Positions 50,834 to 61,061 of a stretch of DNA of 64,000 nucleotides are shown piece by piece. The DNA comes from Rhizobium leguminosarum bv. trifolii WSM2297. Lineage in GTDB: Bacteria; Pseudomonadota; Alphaproteobacteria; Rhizobiales; Rhizobiaceae. The stretch is from positions 755,080 to 819,079 of the forward strand of contig NZ_JH719395.1 of NCBI RefSeq assembly GCF_000271845.1, given 5' to 3'. A program made the position numbers and the translations under genes. The notes beneath the pieces were generated by a model that saw nothing but the letters and a program-made list of their open reading frames with translations, did no database searches and was not told the origin of the DNA. How positions within the stretch are numbered: position 1 is the first letter of the stretch; each line of letters starts with the position of its first letter.

Positions 50834-50956
50834 TGGAATTAGCCAGGCGATCGTTTCGTTGCTGCGGAACCCGAATATTTTTAACGGGTTACGAAATAAA
50901 TAACGGGCAAATCCTCGGTGCTGTCAAGCGCATTTGATAAAAATACAGGCATTGGG

Positions 50957-50985
50957 TTGACATTGTGCGAAAGCTCCGTTGAATT
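50957..50985 (+). promoter_or_regulatory. Possible promoter of the sugar ABC transporter
   Basis: TTGACA (50957-50962), 17-base spacer and TGAATT (50980-50985), 50 bases before the binding-protein start. The -35 is perfect, the -10 poor. The 200-bp divergent region (50834-51035) must also hold the ROK operator, but I cannot define one. Confidence 0.4.
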
Positions 50986-51035
50986 AATCCGCATTGGGGA
51001 AAAATTGTGAGGATAGGTCCCCTGGGAGGAAAATC

Positions 51036-52340
51036 ATGAATTTTATGTTGAAGAGCGCCGCTCTCGGCGGCAGGCGCATCGCATCCATGGCCGCGGCAGC
51101 CGGCATGCTGCTGGCGGGAGCCGGGGCTGCCTCGGCGACGACGGTGGTCAAGTGGCTGCATCTCGAACTCGACCCGAAAAACGTCGCCGCCTGGGAAGAC
51201 ATCGTCAAGAAATACGAGGCCCAGCATCCCGACGTCGACATCCAGATGCAGTTCCTCGAAAACGAGGCCTTCAAGGCCAAGCTTCCGACATTGCTGCAGT
51301 CCGACGACGTGCCGGATTTCTTTTTCAGCTGGGGCGGCGGCGTTCTGAAGCAGCAGTCCGAGACCGGCGCGCTGCAGGATGTGACGGCAGCGCTCGATGC
51401 CGATGGCGGCAAATTGCGCAAGGCCTATACTCCGGCTTCGGTCGATGGCCTGACCTTCGAGGGCAAGACCTGGGCGATCCCCTACAAGGTCGGCCTGGTC
51501 AGCTTCTTCTATAACAAGGCGCTGTTTGCCAAGGCAGGCGTCAAGGCCGAGGACATCAAGAGCTGGAGCGATTTTCTCACCACGGTCAAGAAGATCAAGG
51601 CGGCCGGCATCGTGCCGATTGCCGGCGGCGGCGGTGAAAAATGGCCGATCCACTTCTACTGGAGCTATCTCGTCATGCGCGAAGGCGGCCAGAAGGTCTT
51701 CGACGCGGCCAAGAATGGTGAGGGCGAAGGTTTCCTCGATCCGGCGATCATCAAGGCCGGCGACGACCTCGCCGAGCTCGGCAAGCTCGAACCTTTCCAG
51801 CCCGGTTATCTCGGCGCAAGCTGGCCGCAGACGCTCGGTGTCTTCGGCGACGGCAAGGCGGCGATGATCCTGGGCTTTGAAGCGACCGAGGCCAACCAGC
51901 GCAAGAATGCCGGCGACGGCAAGGGGCTTTCGCCCGACAATATCGGCCGTTTCGTCTTCCCGACGGTCGACGGCGGCGCCGGCAAGCCGACCGATACGCT
52001 CGGCGGCCTGAACGGCTGGGCCGTCACCAAGAAGGCATCGAAGGAAGCGCTCGATTTCCTCGCTTTCCTGACCAACGCCGAGAACGAGCGGGCGATGGCC
52101 AAATTGGGCATGCTTCTGCCCGTGGCCGTCGGCGCCGATGATGGCGTCGTCAATCCGTTGCTGGCCGAATCGGCCAAGCAGCTTGCGGGTTCGACCTGGC
52201 ACCAGAACTTCTTCGACCAGGATCTGGGCGCCGCCGTCGGCCGTGTCGTCAACGACGTCTCGGTGGAAATCGTCTCCGGCCAGATGAAGTCCAAGGACGG
52301 CGCCCAGATGATCCAGGACGCTTTCGAACTGGAACAATAA
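51036..52340 (+). CDS. Sugar ABC transporter substrate-binding protein (family 1)
   Basis: 434-residue periplasmic binding protein of the CUT1 class. A signal peptide ([25 protein letters not shown], cut near residue 35) is followed by VVKWLHLELDPKNVAAWEDIVKKYEAQHPDVDIQMQFLENEAFKAKL, typical of family 1 solute-binding proteins (MalE/UgpB). Mid-protein has TWAIPYKVGLVSFFYNKALFAKAG. GGGAGGAAAATC precedes the ATG. First gene of the transporter operon; the specific sugar cannot be named, and the ThuA-like neighbour suggests a disaccharide. Confidence 0.94.
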   Translation: MNFMLKSAALGGRRIASMAAAAGMLLAGAGAASATTVVKWLHLELDPKNVAAWEDIVKKYEAQHPDVDIQMQFLENEAFKAKLPTLLQSDDVPDFFFSWGGGVLKQQSETGALQDVTAALDADGGKLRKAYTPASVDGLTFEGKTWAIPYKVGLVSFFYNKALFAKAGVKAEDIKSWSDFLTTVKKIKAAGIVPIAGGGGEKWPIHFYWSYLVMREGGQKVFDAAKNGEGEGFLDPAIIKAGDDLAELGKLEPFQPGYLGASWPQTLGVFGDGKAAMILGFEATEANQRKNAGDGKGLSPDNIGRFVFPTVDGGAGKPTDTLGGLNGWAVTKKASKEALDFLAFLTNAENERAMAKLGMLLPVAVGADDGVVNPLLAESAKQLAGSTWHQNFFDQDLGAAVGRVVNDVSVEIVSGQMKSKDGAQMIQDAFELEQ

Positions 52341-52359
52341 CCAGCGCCCGCAGACCCCT

Positions 52360-52387
52360 GTCGGCGCTCCAAAAGTGGAGCGCCGAC
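52360..52387 (+). promoter_or_regulatory. Strong stem-loop between binding-protein and permease genes
   Basis: Perfect 11-base stem GTCGGCGCTCC / GGAGCGCCGAC with a 6-base loop (AAAAGT), no T run. It lies 20 bases after the binding-protein stop and 33 bases before the permease start. Position and lack of T run fit a processing/stability hairpin that keeps the 5' mRNA half more abundant than the permease half, as in malE-malF. Confidence 0.75.
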
Positions 52388-52419
52388 ATTGCTGCCGACG
52401 AGATGCGAAAGCAGGAACC

Positions 52420-53358
52420 ATGGCCAATATATCAGTCCTATCGACACCGAGTGCCGCAAGGCCGGCAAGACGAGCCGCAAACAGCAGAAGCTCGGTTGCG
52501 CACGACCGCTTGACCGTGCTGCTGATCTTTCTGCCGCCGGCGTTGCTGCTCTTCACGCTCTTCGTCATCATGCCGATGGGCGAGGCGGCCTGGTACAGCC
52601 TCTACAAGTGGAACGGCTACGGCACGCCGACCGAGTTCATTGCGCTGCGCAATTTCCAGGTGCTGTTCCGCAATGCGGCGTTCACCCAGGCGCTGGTCAA
52701 TAACGGCCTGATCATCGTCATCTCGATCTGCATCCAGGTGCCGCTCGCCATCTGGCTGGCCACCATGCTGGCCCACCGCATTCCCGGTGTCGTCGGTTAT
52801 CGCCTGATCTTCTTCCTGCCCTACGTGCTGGCCGATGTTGCCGCAGGCCTGATCTGGCGCTTCGTCTATGACGGCGATTACGGCCTGTTTGCCGCCATTT
52901 CCAATTTCTTCGGCTTCGCCAACCCTTACGTGCTCGCCGACAAGGACGTGGCGATCTATGCCGTGCTCGGGGTCATCGTCTGGAAATATTTCGGCTTTCA
53001 CATGATGCTGTTCATCGCCGGCCTGCAATCGGTCGACAAGAGCGTGCTGGAGGCGGCCGAAATCGACGGCGCCACCGGCTGGCAGAAGTTCCGTTACGTC
53101 ACGCTGCCGCTGCTCGGCTCGACCCTGCGTCTGTCGATCTTCTTTGCGGTCGTCGGCTCGCTGCAGCTCTTCGACATGATCATGCCGCTGACCGGCGGCG
53201 GGCCGTCCAACTCGACCCAGACGATGGTCACCTTTCTCTACACCTATGGCGTCATGCGCATGCAGGTCGGCCTCGGCAGCGCCGTCGGCGTCGTGCTGTT
53301 CGTCATCTGCGTGACGCTCGCCTTCGGTTACAAAAGGATCTTCATGCGCCATGACTGA
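52420..53358 (+). CDS. Sugar ABC transporter permease (MalF/UgpA type)
   Basis: 312-residue inner-membrane permease with six hydrophobic helices after a Ser/Arg-rich cytoplasmic N-terminus. Helix 1 starts at LTVLLIFLPPALLLFTLFVIMP. The coupling EAA loop reads LEAAEIDGATGWQKFRYVTLPLL (about 222-244). The ATG at 52420 is preceded by AGGAACC. It overlaps the second permease by 8 bases, so the two subunits are made in coupled fashion. Confidence 0.93.
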   Translation: MANISVLSTPSAARPARRAANSRSSVAHDRLTVLLIFLPPALLLFTLFVIMPMGEAAWYSLYKWNGYGTPTEFIALRNFQVLFRNAAFTQALVNNGLIIVISICIQVPLAIWLATMLAHRIPGVVGYRLIFFLPYVLADVAAGLIWRFVYDGDYGLFAAISNFFGFANPYVLADKDVAIYAVLGVIVWKYFGFHMMLFIAGLQSVDKSVLEAAEIDGATGWQKFRYVTLPLLGSTLRLSIFFAVVGSLQLFDMIMPLTGGGPSNSTQTMVTFLYTYGVMRMQVGLGSAVGVVLFVICVTLAFGYKRIFMRHD

Positions 53359-54199
53359 TATGAGCTCTTCCATCCGCATGCGCACGTCGACCCGCATCTA
53401 TCTCTACGTGTCGCTGAGCCTGATCGCGGCGATCGTGCTGGTGCCGCTGCTGACGACGGCGCTCGGCGGCTTCAAGACGCTGGGCGACCTGCGCACCAAT
53501 CCCTTCGGGCTTCCGAGCGAATGGCAATGGACGAATTATACCGACATTCTGTTCGGCGAACGCTACTGGCTGCAGATCGGCAATTCGCTGATCATTGCAG
53601 CTCTCACCGTGTTGCTGACTCTGATCGTCTCGTCGATGGCGGCTTTCGCCTTTGCCCATGTCCGCTTCTTCGGCTCGTCCTTCCTGCTCAACTATTTCCT
53701 GCTCGGGCTGATGTTTCCGGCGGCGACCGCGATCCTGCCGCTGTTCATCCGCATCCGTGATCTCGGCCTGTTGAACACCTATTGGGGCGTGGTGCTGCCG
53801 CAGGTGGCCTTCGGCCTCGGCATGAGCATCCTGTTATTCCGGAACTATTTCCGCAATCTTCCGGAGGAATTGTTCCAGGCGGCCTTCGTCGACGGTTGCG
53901 GTTATATGAGATTTTTCTGGCATATCTCGCTGCCGCTTTCCCGGCCGATTGTCGCCACCGTCAGCATCATCTCGTTCGTCGGCAGCTGGAACAGCTACAT
54001 CCTGCCGCTGATCATGCTGAACTCGGAATCCAAATATCCCTGGCCGCTCGGCATCATGGTCTATCGCGGCGAATACGGCACGGAATGGCAGCTGGTGCTG
54101 GCCTTCATCACGCTGACCATCCTTCCCACCATCATCGTTTTTTTCGTCGCCCAGAGACACATCATCGCCGGATTGACTGCCGGCGCCGTGAAGTCCTGA
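53351..54199 (+). CDS. Sugar ABC transporter permease (MalG/UgpE type)
   Basis: 282-residue inner-membrane permease with six helices. The first helix is [27 protein letters not shown] ([20 protein letters not shown]), the coupling loop is [25 protein letters not shown] (about 176-200; the usual EAA is QAA). [18 protein letters not shown] at the C-terminus is typical of the MalG group. Partner of the preceding permease. Confidence 0.93.
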   Translation: MTDMSSSIRMRTSTRIYLYVSLSLIAAIVLVPLLTTALGGFKTLGDLRTNPFGLPSEWQWTNYTDILFGERYWLQIGNSLIIAALTVLLTLIVSSMAAFAFAHVRFFGSSFLLNYFLLGLMFPAATAILPLFIRIRDLGLLNTYWGVVLPQVAFGLGMSILLFRNYFRNLPEELFQAAFVDGCGYMRFFWHISLPLSRPIVATVSIISFVGSWNSYILPLIMLNSESKYPWPLGIMVYRGEYGTEWQLVLAFITLTILPTIIVFFVAQRHIIAGLTAGAVKS

Positions 54200-54222
54200 G
54201 CCGAACCATTGGAGGTGTTATC

Positions 54223-55296
54223 ATGGCATCTGTTGAACTGAATGATGTAAGCAAGGCCTATGGCTCAGTCGACGTCATCCACGGCATTTCGCTTCATATC
54301 GAGGATGGCGAATTCGTCGCCCTCGTCGGCCCGTCCGGCTGCGGAAAATCGACGCTGCTGCGGATGATCGCCGGCCTCGAGGAGATCACCGACGGCGAGA
54401 TCGCCATCGGCGGCAATGTCGTCAACGCCATGACGCCGCGCGAGCGCAACATCGCCATGGTCTTCCAGTCCTATGCGCTCTATCCGCACATGACGGTCGC
54501 CGAAAACATGGGCTTCAATCTGAAGCTCGCCGGCGTCGCCAAACCGCAGATCGAGGCCCGCGTCACTGAAGCCGCCCGCATGCTCGATCTCGCCACACTG
54601 CTCGACCGCAAACCGGCCCAGCTTTCCGGCGGCCAGCGCCAGCGCGCCGCCATGGGCCGCGCCGTCGTGCGCAATCCGGCCGTCTTCCTGTTCGACGAGC
54701 CGCTCTCCAACCTCGATGCGAAACTGCGCGTGCAGATGCGCTCGGAGATCAAGACGCTGCACCAGAAGGTGAGAACCACCTCGATCTATGTCACCCACGA
54801 CCAGATCGAAGCGATGACGCTTGCCGACCGCATCGTCGTGCTCAATCAGGGCAGGGTGGAGCAGCAGGGCACGCCGCTCGAACTTTACCGGAAGCCGGCC
54901 AATCTCTTCGTTGCCGCCTTTATCGGATCGCCGGCAATGAACATGCTCGACGGCACGGTCGATGGTGTAAACGGCGAACCCGCCGCCCGCCTCGAAGACG
55001 GCAGGGCGATCCGCCTCGCGCCCGACCGCAAGGTCAAGGCCGGCCAGGCCATCACCATCGGCCTGCGCCCCGAACATCTCATTCCCGGCGTCGCCGCCGG
55101 CACACCGCTCGCCGGCCGCACGATGCTGGTGGAACCGACAGGCGCCCAGACCCACGTGGTCTTCGATCTCGCCGGACAACAGGTCACCGCCATCGTCGAC
55201 GGCGAATACCCCGCCAGCTACGGCGCGGTATTCGAGGCAAGCATCGCCAGCGACCAAGTGCATGTCTTCGATCGCGGGAGTGGAGTGGCGCTGTAG
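54223..55296 (+). CDS. Sugar ABC transporter ATP-binding protein (MalK/UgpC type)
   Basis: 357-residue ATPase of the CUT1 class. Walker A is GPSGCGKST (about 36), the signature motif is LSGGQRQR (about 134), Walker B is [13 protein letters not shown] (about 155), and the switch His is in [18 protein letters not shown]-terminal TOBE regulatory domain follows (about 240-357). GGAGGTGTTATC precedes the ATG; longer in-frame extensions lie inside the upstream permease gene. It ends the operon and is followed by RIME copy C. Confidence 0.95.
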   Translation: MASVELNDVSKAYGSVDVIHGISLHIEDGEFVALVGPSGCGKSTLLRMIAGLEEITDGEIAIGGNVVNAMTPRERNIAMVFQSYALYPHMTVAENMGFNLKLAGVAKPQIEARVTEAARMLDLATLLDRKPAQLSGGQRQRAAMGRAVVRNPAVFLFDEPLSNLDAKLRVQMRSEIKTLHQKVRTTSIYVTHDQIEAMTLADRIVVLNQGRVEQQGTPLELYRKPANLFVAAFIGSPAMNMLDGTVDGVNGEPAARLEDGRAIRLAPDRKVKAGQAITIGLRPEHLIPGVAAGTPLAGRTMLVEPTGAQTHVVFDLAGQQVTAIVDGEYPASYGAVFEASIASDQVHVFDRGSGVAL

Positions 55297-55351
55297 GTGG
55301 ATGGCCGGCTGGGCATACGACTATCCTCGGCCGAGGAGATTGCCGAAACCG

Positions 55352-55489
55352 GCCCCTCACCCTAACCCTCTCCCCGTAAACGGGGCGAGGGGACGTGCCA
55401 CGCGAGAGATGGGCGAGGAACGGAGAGGCCGCGGCATATCACCTTCTCCCCGCGAGCGGGGAGAAGGTGCCGGCAGGCGGATGAGGGGC
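55352..55489. repeat. RIME1-type double palindrome intergenic element, copy C
   Basis: 138-bp element with ends GCCCCTCA and TGAGGGGC, in reverse orientation relative to copies A and B. The CTTCTCCCCGC / GCGGGGAGAAG hairpin is intact. It lies between the convergent 3' ends of the ABC ATPase and the kdgD-like gene, a natural site for a bidirectional transcript end. Confidence 0.87.
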
Positions 55490-55557
55490 ACCTCGGGAGA
55501 GTTGCCCAGTCCGAGGATGACCTAATAAAAAGCGAAATGCCGCCTTCGATCTCCGGC

Positions 55558-56520
<963 letters not shown>

Positions 56521-57495
56521 TCAGGCGCTTTCGAGCGTCTGCAGAAGGGCCGCGATATAGCCGTAGCAGTAGGCAAATGCGGTGGCGGAAGGGTCCTTGC
56601 CACTGACGGTCGGCACGTGGTCCGGCATCAGCATGTATTTGAAGCCGACTTCCTTGTAGATCCTGGCCGAGCGGAGCATGTCCATGTCGCCCTCGTCGGG
56701 GAAGGTCTCCATGAAGGAGAGTTTGCCGCCGCGGATATTGCGAAAGTGAACATTGAAGATCTTGTTGCGTTCGCCGAACCAGCGAATGACGTCGTCGATC
56801 TCCTTGCCGGGATTTTCGAGCATTTCGCCGATCGAGCCCTGGCAGAAATTGAGGCCGTGATAGGGGTTTTCGCGCATCAGCACGAACTTCTTCAGGCCTT
56901 CGACGGTGCCGAGCACCCGCGTGACGCCGCGAAAGCCGGGCGGTGTATAGGGATCGTGCGGATGGCAGGCGAGCCTGACCCGGTTGCTCGCAGCGACGGG
57001 AACAACGCGTTCGAGGAAATAATCGATCCGCTCCCAGTTTTCGTCTTCGGAGAGAACGCCGGCAAGACCGGGTGCTGCCTGCTGATCCGCCTTGTCCCAG
57101 CGGAAGCTGGCATTCATCGAGCCGCCGCGTCCCGGTTCATCCGGTGTGCGGGGAATGCCGATCAGGTTGAGATTGTATTTGACGGCCGGAATGCCGGCCG
57201 CCGCGGTATTCTCGATCAGCTTGCAGACGGCGTCGATCTGTCTGTCGCGCTCCGGGCCGGCAAGCAGGATATCGGGATAGGACGCCTTCTCGATCGGCTG
57301 CGAGGGGAGGGGCAGCTGGATCATGTCGAGGATCAGGCCGAAGCTTTCAACCTTGTCGCGGTGGCGCTCGAGGTCGGAAAGCGTCCAGCTGCTCGGTTCT
57401 CCCGGCGGGTCGGCGTTGATATGCTTCACGCCCAGTTGCGCAAAGATACGATAATCGTCGTCATCCCGCGCGGCGACCTGTGTTCCCAGATACAT
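56521..57495 (-). CDS. Mannonate dehydratase-like (UxuA family) protein
   Basis: 324-residue TIM-barrel protein of the UxuA group, which dehydrates D-mannonate to 2-keto-3-deoxygluconate. Support: GVKHINADPPGEPSSW, VKYNLNLIGIPRTP, RLACHPHDP with a metal-site His, GLNFCQGSIGEM with the metal-region Cys/Glu, VHFRNIRGGKLSFMETF and the C-terminal AYCYGYIAALLQTLES. It sits in a uronate/aldarate cluster with kdgD and a FadR-type regulator. The substrate is inferred. A GACATAATATG motif and a perfect ATGTCATATGACAT dyad lie 25-44 bases upstream. Confidence 0.87.
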   Translation of the reverse strand: MYLGTQVAARDDDDYRIFAQLGVKHINADPPGEPSSWTLSDLERHRDKVESFGLILDMIQLPLPSQPIEKASYPDILLAGPERDRQIDAVCKLIENTAAAGIPAVKYNLNLIGIPRTPDEPGRGGSMNASFRWDKADQQAAPGLAGVLSEDENWERIDYFLERVVPVAASNRVRLACHPHDPYTPPGFRGVTRVLGTVEGLKKFVLMRENPYHGLNFCQGSIGEMLENPGKEIDDVIRWFGERNKIFNVHFRNIRGGKLSFMETFPDEGDMDMLRSARIYKEVGFKYMLMPDHVPTVSGKDPSATAFAYCYGYIAALLQTLESA

Positions 57496-57519
57496 TTGAG
57501 TCTCTTTCGAAATTACACA

Positions 57520-57539
57520 ATGTCATATGACATAATATG
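57520..57539. promoter_or_regulatory. Probable GntR operator before the uxuA-like gene
   Basis: Perfect dyad ATGTCATATGACAT (57520-57533) overlapping GACATAATATG (57529-57539), within the 65-base gap between the uxuA-like start and the gntR stop. The 11-mer GACATAATATG recurs exactly at 58377-58387, on the other side of gntR. Confidence 0.7.
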
Positions 57540-57560
57540 AATTTTGAAGAGAGTCGAGCC

Positions 57561-58271
57561 CTATTGTTGTTCGGCGAGCATCCGGTAGCGACGCTGGCTG
57601 GCCATCATGTGGGCACGCATCGCCTGGCGGGCGCGTTCCGGATCCTGGTCGGCAATGGCCGACAGGATTTCAACGTGCTCGGCATAGACCTTTTGCAGAT
57701 AGTCCCGGTCATTGGCCTCGGGCAGCGTCGGAAACTGGCCGCGAGGGATGGCTTTGGGGCCGAATTGGCGCAGGATATCGACGTAGAATCGGTTGTTGGT
57801 GGCTGCGGCGATCGCCATGTGGAAGGCGTAGTCCGCCTCCACCGTCTGCTGTCCGGTTTCGATCAGGTTTGCCATGCGGCGGTTGGCCTCACGGATCGCA
57901 GCCTCCTGCTCGGCCGTGCGGCGATAGGCGGCGATGGCCGCCGCTTCACCCTCGGCCGCCATGCGAAACTCCAGCAATTCCAGGGTTTCCGGGATGCTTT
58001 TGATTTCTACGGGCGTCAATGACAGCACCGAATGTGCCTTGGGGTCCGCGACAAAAACGCCTTTGCCCTGGATCGGCTTGACGAAGCCCGCCGACCTGAG
58101 GTCGGCAATCGCCTCGCGCACCACGGTGCGGCTGACGCCGAAGGTGGCCTCAAGCTGCGGCTCGGTCGGCAGTTGGTCGCCGACACGCAGCTTCCCCGTC
58201 TCGATTTGCGCCCGCAACTGATCGATGACCTGCTGCGCCAGTCTTTGCCGGCCACGGCTGAGTGTTGTCAT
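57561..58271 (-). CDS. FadR-subfamily GntR transcriptional regulator
   Basis: 236 residues: winged helix-turn-helix (about 8-75, LAQQVIDQLRAQIETGKLRVGDQLPTE and FGVSRTVVREAIADLRSAGFV) followed by an all-helical FCD ligand-binding domain (about 90-225, LLEFRMAAEGEAAAIAAYRRT, HMAIAAATNNRFYVDILRQFG, HVEILSAIADQDPERARQAMRAHM). Such regulators bind uronates or organic acids. GGAGCGGAAA precedes the ATG at 58271; an in-frame ATG at 58292 has weaker support. Matching operator-like sites flank the gene on both sides, so it most likely represses both the catabolic genes and the divergent ABC transporter. Confidence 0.93.
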   Translation of the reverse strand: MTTLSRGRQRLAQQVIDQLRAQIETGKLRVGDQLPTEPQLEATFGVSRTVVREAIADLRSAGFVKPIQGKGVFVADPKAHSVLSLTPVEIKSIPETLELLEFRMAAEGEAAAIAAYRRTAEQEAAIREANRRMANLIETGQQTVEADYAFHMAIAAATNNRFYVDILRQFGPKAIPRGQFPTLPEANDRDYLQKVYAEHVEILSAIADQDPERARQAMRAHMMASQRRYRMLAEQQ

Positions 58272-58376
58272 TTTCCGCTCCCCAATCCCCAACCTCTAAT
58301 CCCTTTGGCATCAAGTCTCCCGCTCGGGCTTGCAAATCATACCAGACTTCGTTAAATCATAATACGACATACGGGC

Positions 58377-58389
58377 GACATAATATGTC
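58377..58389. promoter_or_regulatory. Probable GntR operator before the family-5 ABC transporter
   Basis: Perfect dyad GACATAATATGTC, 29 bases before the binding-protein ATG and about 106 bases from the gntR start. Shares the 11-mer GACATAATATG with the site at 57529. A further half-site-like AATACGACAT lies just upstream. Confidence 0.7.
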
Positions 58390-58417
58390 TTCTATAGTAA
58401 TCCAGGGAGGAGTGACA

Positions 58418-60011
58418 ATGAAGCATTTTTCAAAAGGCTTGTTCGTCGGCGCCGTTTTCGGCGCCCTGACGGTCGCAGCACCGCAGATGCAGGCCGCGAC
58501 CCCGCAGGACCAGCTGGTGGTCGGAACATCGCTGGCGCAGGTTCTGTCCCTCGATCCGCAGCAGGCGACCGAAGGCAAAGCCGTCGAGATCATGTCCAAT
58601 CTTTACGACCGCCTGGTCGCCAGCACGGCGGACGGCAAGATCCTTCCGCAGTTGGCGGAAAGCTGGAAGGTTGACGACAAAGGCATCACTTTCACCCTGC
58701 GCAAGGCCAATTTCGCCTCAGGCAACCCGGTCACCTCGAAGGACGTGGTCTATTCATTGGCGCGGCTCTTGAAGGGATCAGGCCGCCGCCGCCAACCTCA
58801 AGCGCGTCGGCTACGACAAGAACAATGTCGACAAGCTCGTCAAGGCGGTCGACGACCAGACGGTGCGCATCGATCTCTCCGACCAGGTGACGGCGGAGCT
58901 TCTGCTCTACCGGCTGACGACGACGACCACCAGCGTGGTCGACAGCGTCGAGGTCGAGAAACACGCCGTCGATAACGACTATGGAAACGCCTGGATGCGG
59001 ACGCATTCGGCCGGATCCGGACCGTTCACCCTCAATCGCTGGTCTCCGAACGAACTGGTGATTCTCGATGCCAACAAGGACTATATGACCGGCGCGCCGA
59101 AGATGAAGCGCGTCATCGTCCGGCATGTGCCTGAAAGCCAGGTGGAGCGGCTGATGCTCGATCGCGGCGACATCGATATTGCCAGCGCGCTGACGGCCTC
59201 CGATCTCGCGACCTTCAAGGACAAGCAGGGCTTTGCCATCCAGCGTATTCCGACAGGCGGCTTCTATGTGCTGTCGATGAATGCCGGCAACCAGTACCTC
59301 TCCAACCCGAAGGTCCGCGAGGCCATTGCCTACGGCATCGACTACAAGGGCATCGAGAAGACGATCATGGGTCCATACGGGCGGGCGCGAAACGTTCCCG
59401 TTCCGGAGAATTTCGAATATGCGATCCCGAACCCCGATTGGCATCTGGACGTCGAAAAGTCCAAGCAGTTGCTGAGCGAGGCAGGTTTCAAGGACGGCTT
59501 CTCATTGACGCTGAAGACCATTGCGCAGACGCCGCGCATCGATCTTGCCACCGCCATCCAGGCATCGCTTGCCCAGGTCGGCATCAAGATCGACATCCAG
59601 CAGGGCAATGGCTCGGAAATCATTGCCGCCCATCGCGCCCGGGATTTCGATCTGCTGATCCCGCAGACAAGCGCCTACATGCCGAACGTGCTCGGGTCGA
59701 TGGAGCAGTTTTCCTCCAATCCCGACAATTCGAAAGAGGCCAACAATGCCGGCAACTTCGTCTGGCGCTCGGCCTGGGACATTCCCGAATTGACGGCGCT
59801 GACGGCCAAGGCATCGATGGAGCCGGACGCCAAGAAGCGCGGCGAACTCTACGTCCAGATGCAGAAGATGTTCGTCGAACAGAAGCCGGCCGTGCTGCCG
59901 CTCTTCGAGCGCTTTGAGCCGATCGTCCTCAACAGCAAGGTGCAGGGATATATCGGGCATCCGTCTCAGCTCACGCGTCTCGAAAACGTGACCAAGGTAG
60001 AAACCCAGTAA
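58418..60011 (+). pseudogene. Family-5 ABC substrate-binding protein gene with a frameshift near 58775
   Basis: The reading frame starts at ATG 58418 (GGGAGGAGTGACA upstream) with a signal peptide (FVGAVFGALTVAAPQMQA) and the family-5 sequence LYDRLVASTADGKILPQLAESWKVDDKG. At AAG-G-GATCAG (58772-58780) the frame changes: the first frame runs into unrelated Arg-rich sequence up to 58975, while the family sequence continues one base later as DQAAAANLKRVGYDKNNVDKL and then to the stop at 60011. Total about 531 codons if joined. Either a 1-base insertion or a 2-base deletion explains it; a sequencing error is possible. The gene is annotated as broken, and the downstream transporter genes look intact. 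Confidence 0.85.
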
Positions 60012-60032
60012 GACTCCCAGGGCAAGCCGATC

Positions 60033-61061
60033 ATGAAGGAACTCTCCGTAGCCGAATTTGGCCGACGCCTGGCGCATTTGCTGGTCAGCCTGTTCATCCT
60101 CTTATGCGTAACCTTCGTGATCGGCCGCGTCTTGCCCAACGATCCGGTCGGTGCGATCGTCGGCGAACTTGCCGATCCTGCAGCCTATGCGGCGATGCGG
60201 GCGCGCCTGGGGCTCGATCTGCCGATCTACCAGCAGTTTTTCCTCTATCTGAACGGGCTGGCGCATGGTGATTTCGGCACTGCCGTTCTCACCGGCAATC
60301 CCGTCTCTTCCGACCTCGCCCAGGCGTTTCCGGCGACATTCGAACTGGCGACGCTGGCGGTGATCATTTCAACTTTCGTCGGTGTGCCGCTCGGTCTCAC
60401 CGCAGCCCTGTTTCGCGACAGCTGGATCGATAAGGTCGCCCGCGTGGTGGCACTCGTCGGCCATTCCATCCCGGTCTTCTGGTTCGGCATCGTCGGGCTG
60501 GTCATCTTCTATGCCGGCCTCAACTGGGTCGGCGGGCCGGGCAGGATCGATGTGTTTTACGAAGGCCTCGTCACCCCGCGAACCGGCCTGTTGCTGATCG
60601 ACAGCCTGCTGCAGGGCGAGACAGAAATCTTCTGGAATGCGCTCGGCCATATCATTCTGCCTGCCGTCATCCTTGCCTATGCGGCGATGGCCTACATCAC
60701 CCGCATGACCCGCAGTTTCACCCTCGAGCAGCTGAGCCAGGATTACGTCATCGCGGCCCGGGCCAAGGGCGTCAGCCCCACAGGCACGATCTTGCGCCAT
60801 GTCCTGCCGAACATTGCCGTGCAGCTGATCACGATCCTGGCCATTTCCTATGGCGGGCTGCTCGAAGGCGCCGTCGTCACCGAGATCGTCTTCTCCTGGC
60901 CAGGCATCGGCCAGTACATGACGAACGCGCTGATGATCGGCGATATGAACGCCATCGTCGCCGGCACCATCATTGTGGGATTCATTTTCATGTTGTTGAA
61001 CTTCCTGGCCGACGTCGCCTACGCCATCTTTGATCCGCGCATGCGGGAGGCGGCCCGATGA
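60033..61061 (+). CDS. Oligopeptide-type ABC transporter permease (DppB/OppB type)
   Basis: 342-residue inner-membrane permease with six helices and the large periplasmic region after helix 1 typical of DppB. N-terminus LAHLLVSLFILLCVTFVIGRVLPNDPVGAI; the coupling loop is YVIAARAKGVSPTGTILRHVLPN (about 235-257). In this cluster the cargo is more probably an oligosaccharide or uronide than a peptide. It overlaps the next permease by 4 bases (ATGA). Confidence 0.93.
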   Translation: MKELSVAEFGRRLAHLLVSLFILLCVTFVIGRVLPNDPVGAIVGELADPAAYAAMRARLGLDLPIYQQFFLYLNGLAHGDFGTAVLTGNPVSSDLAQAFPATFELATLAVIISTFVGVPLGLTAALFRDSWIDKVARVVALVGHSIPVFWFGIVGLVIFYAGLNWVGGPGRIDVFYEGLVTPRTGLLLIDSLLQGETEIFWNALGHIILPAVILAYAAMAYITRMTRSFTLEQLSQDYVIAARAKGVSPTGTILRHVLPNIAVQLITILAISYGGLLEGAVVTEIVFSWPGIGQYMTNALMIGDMNAIVAGTIIVGFIFMLLNFLADVAYAIFDPRMREAAR

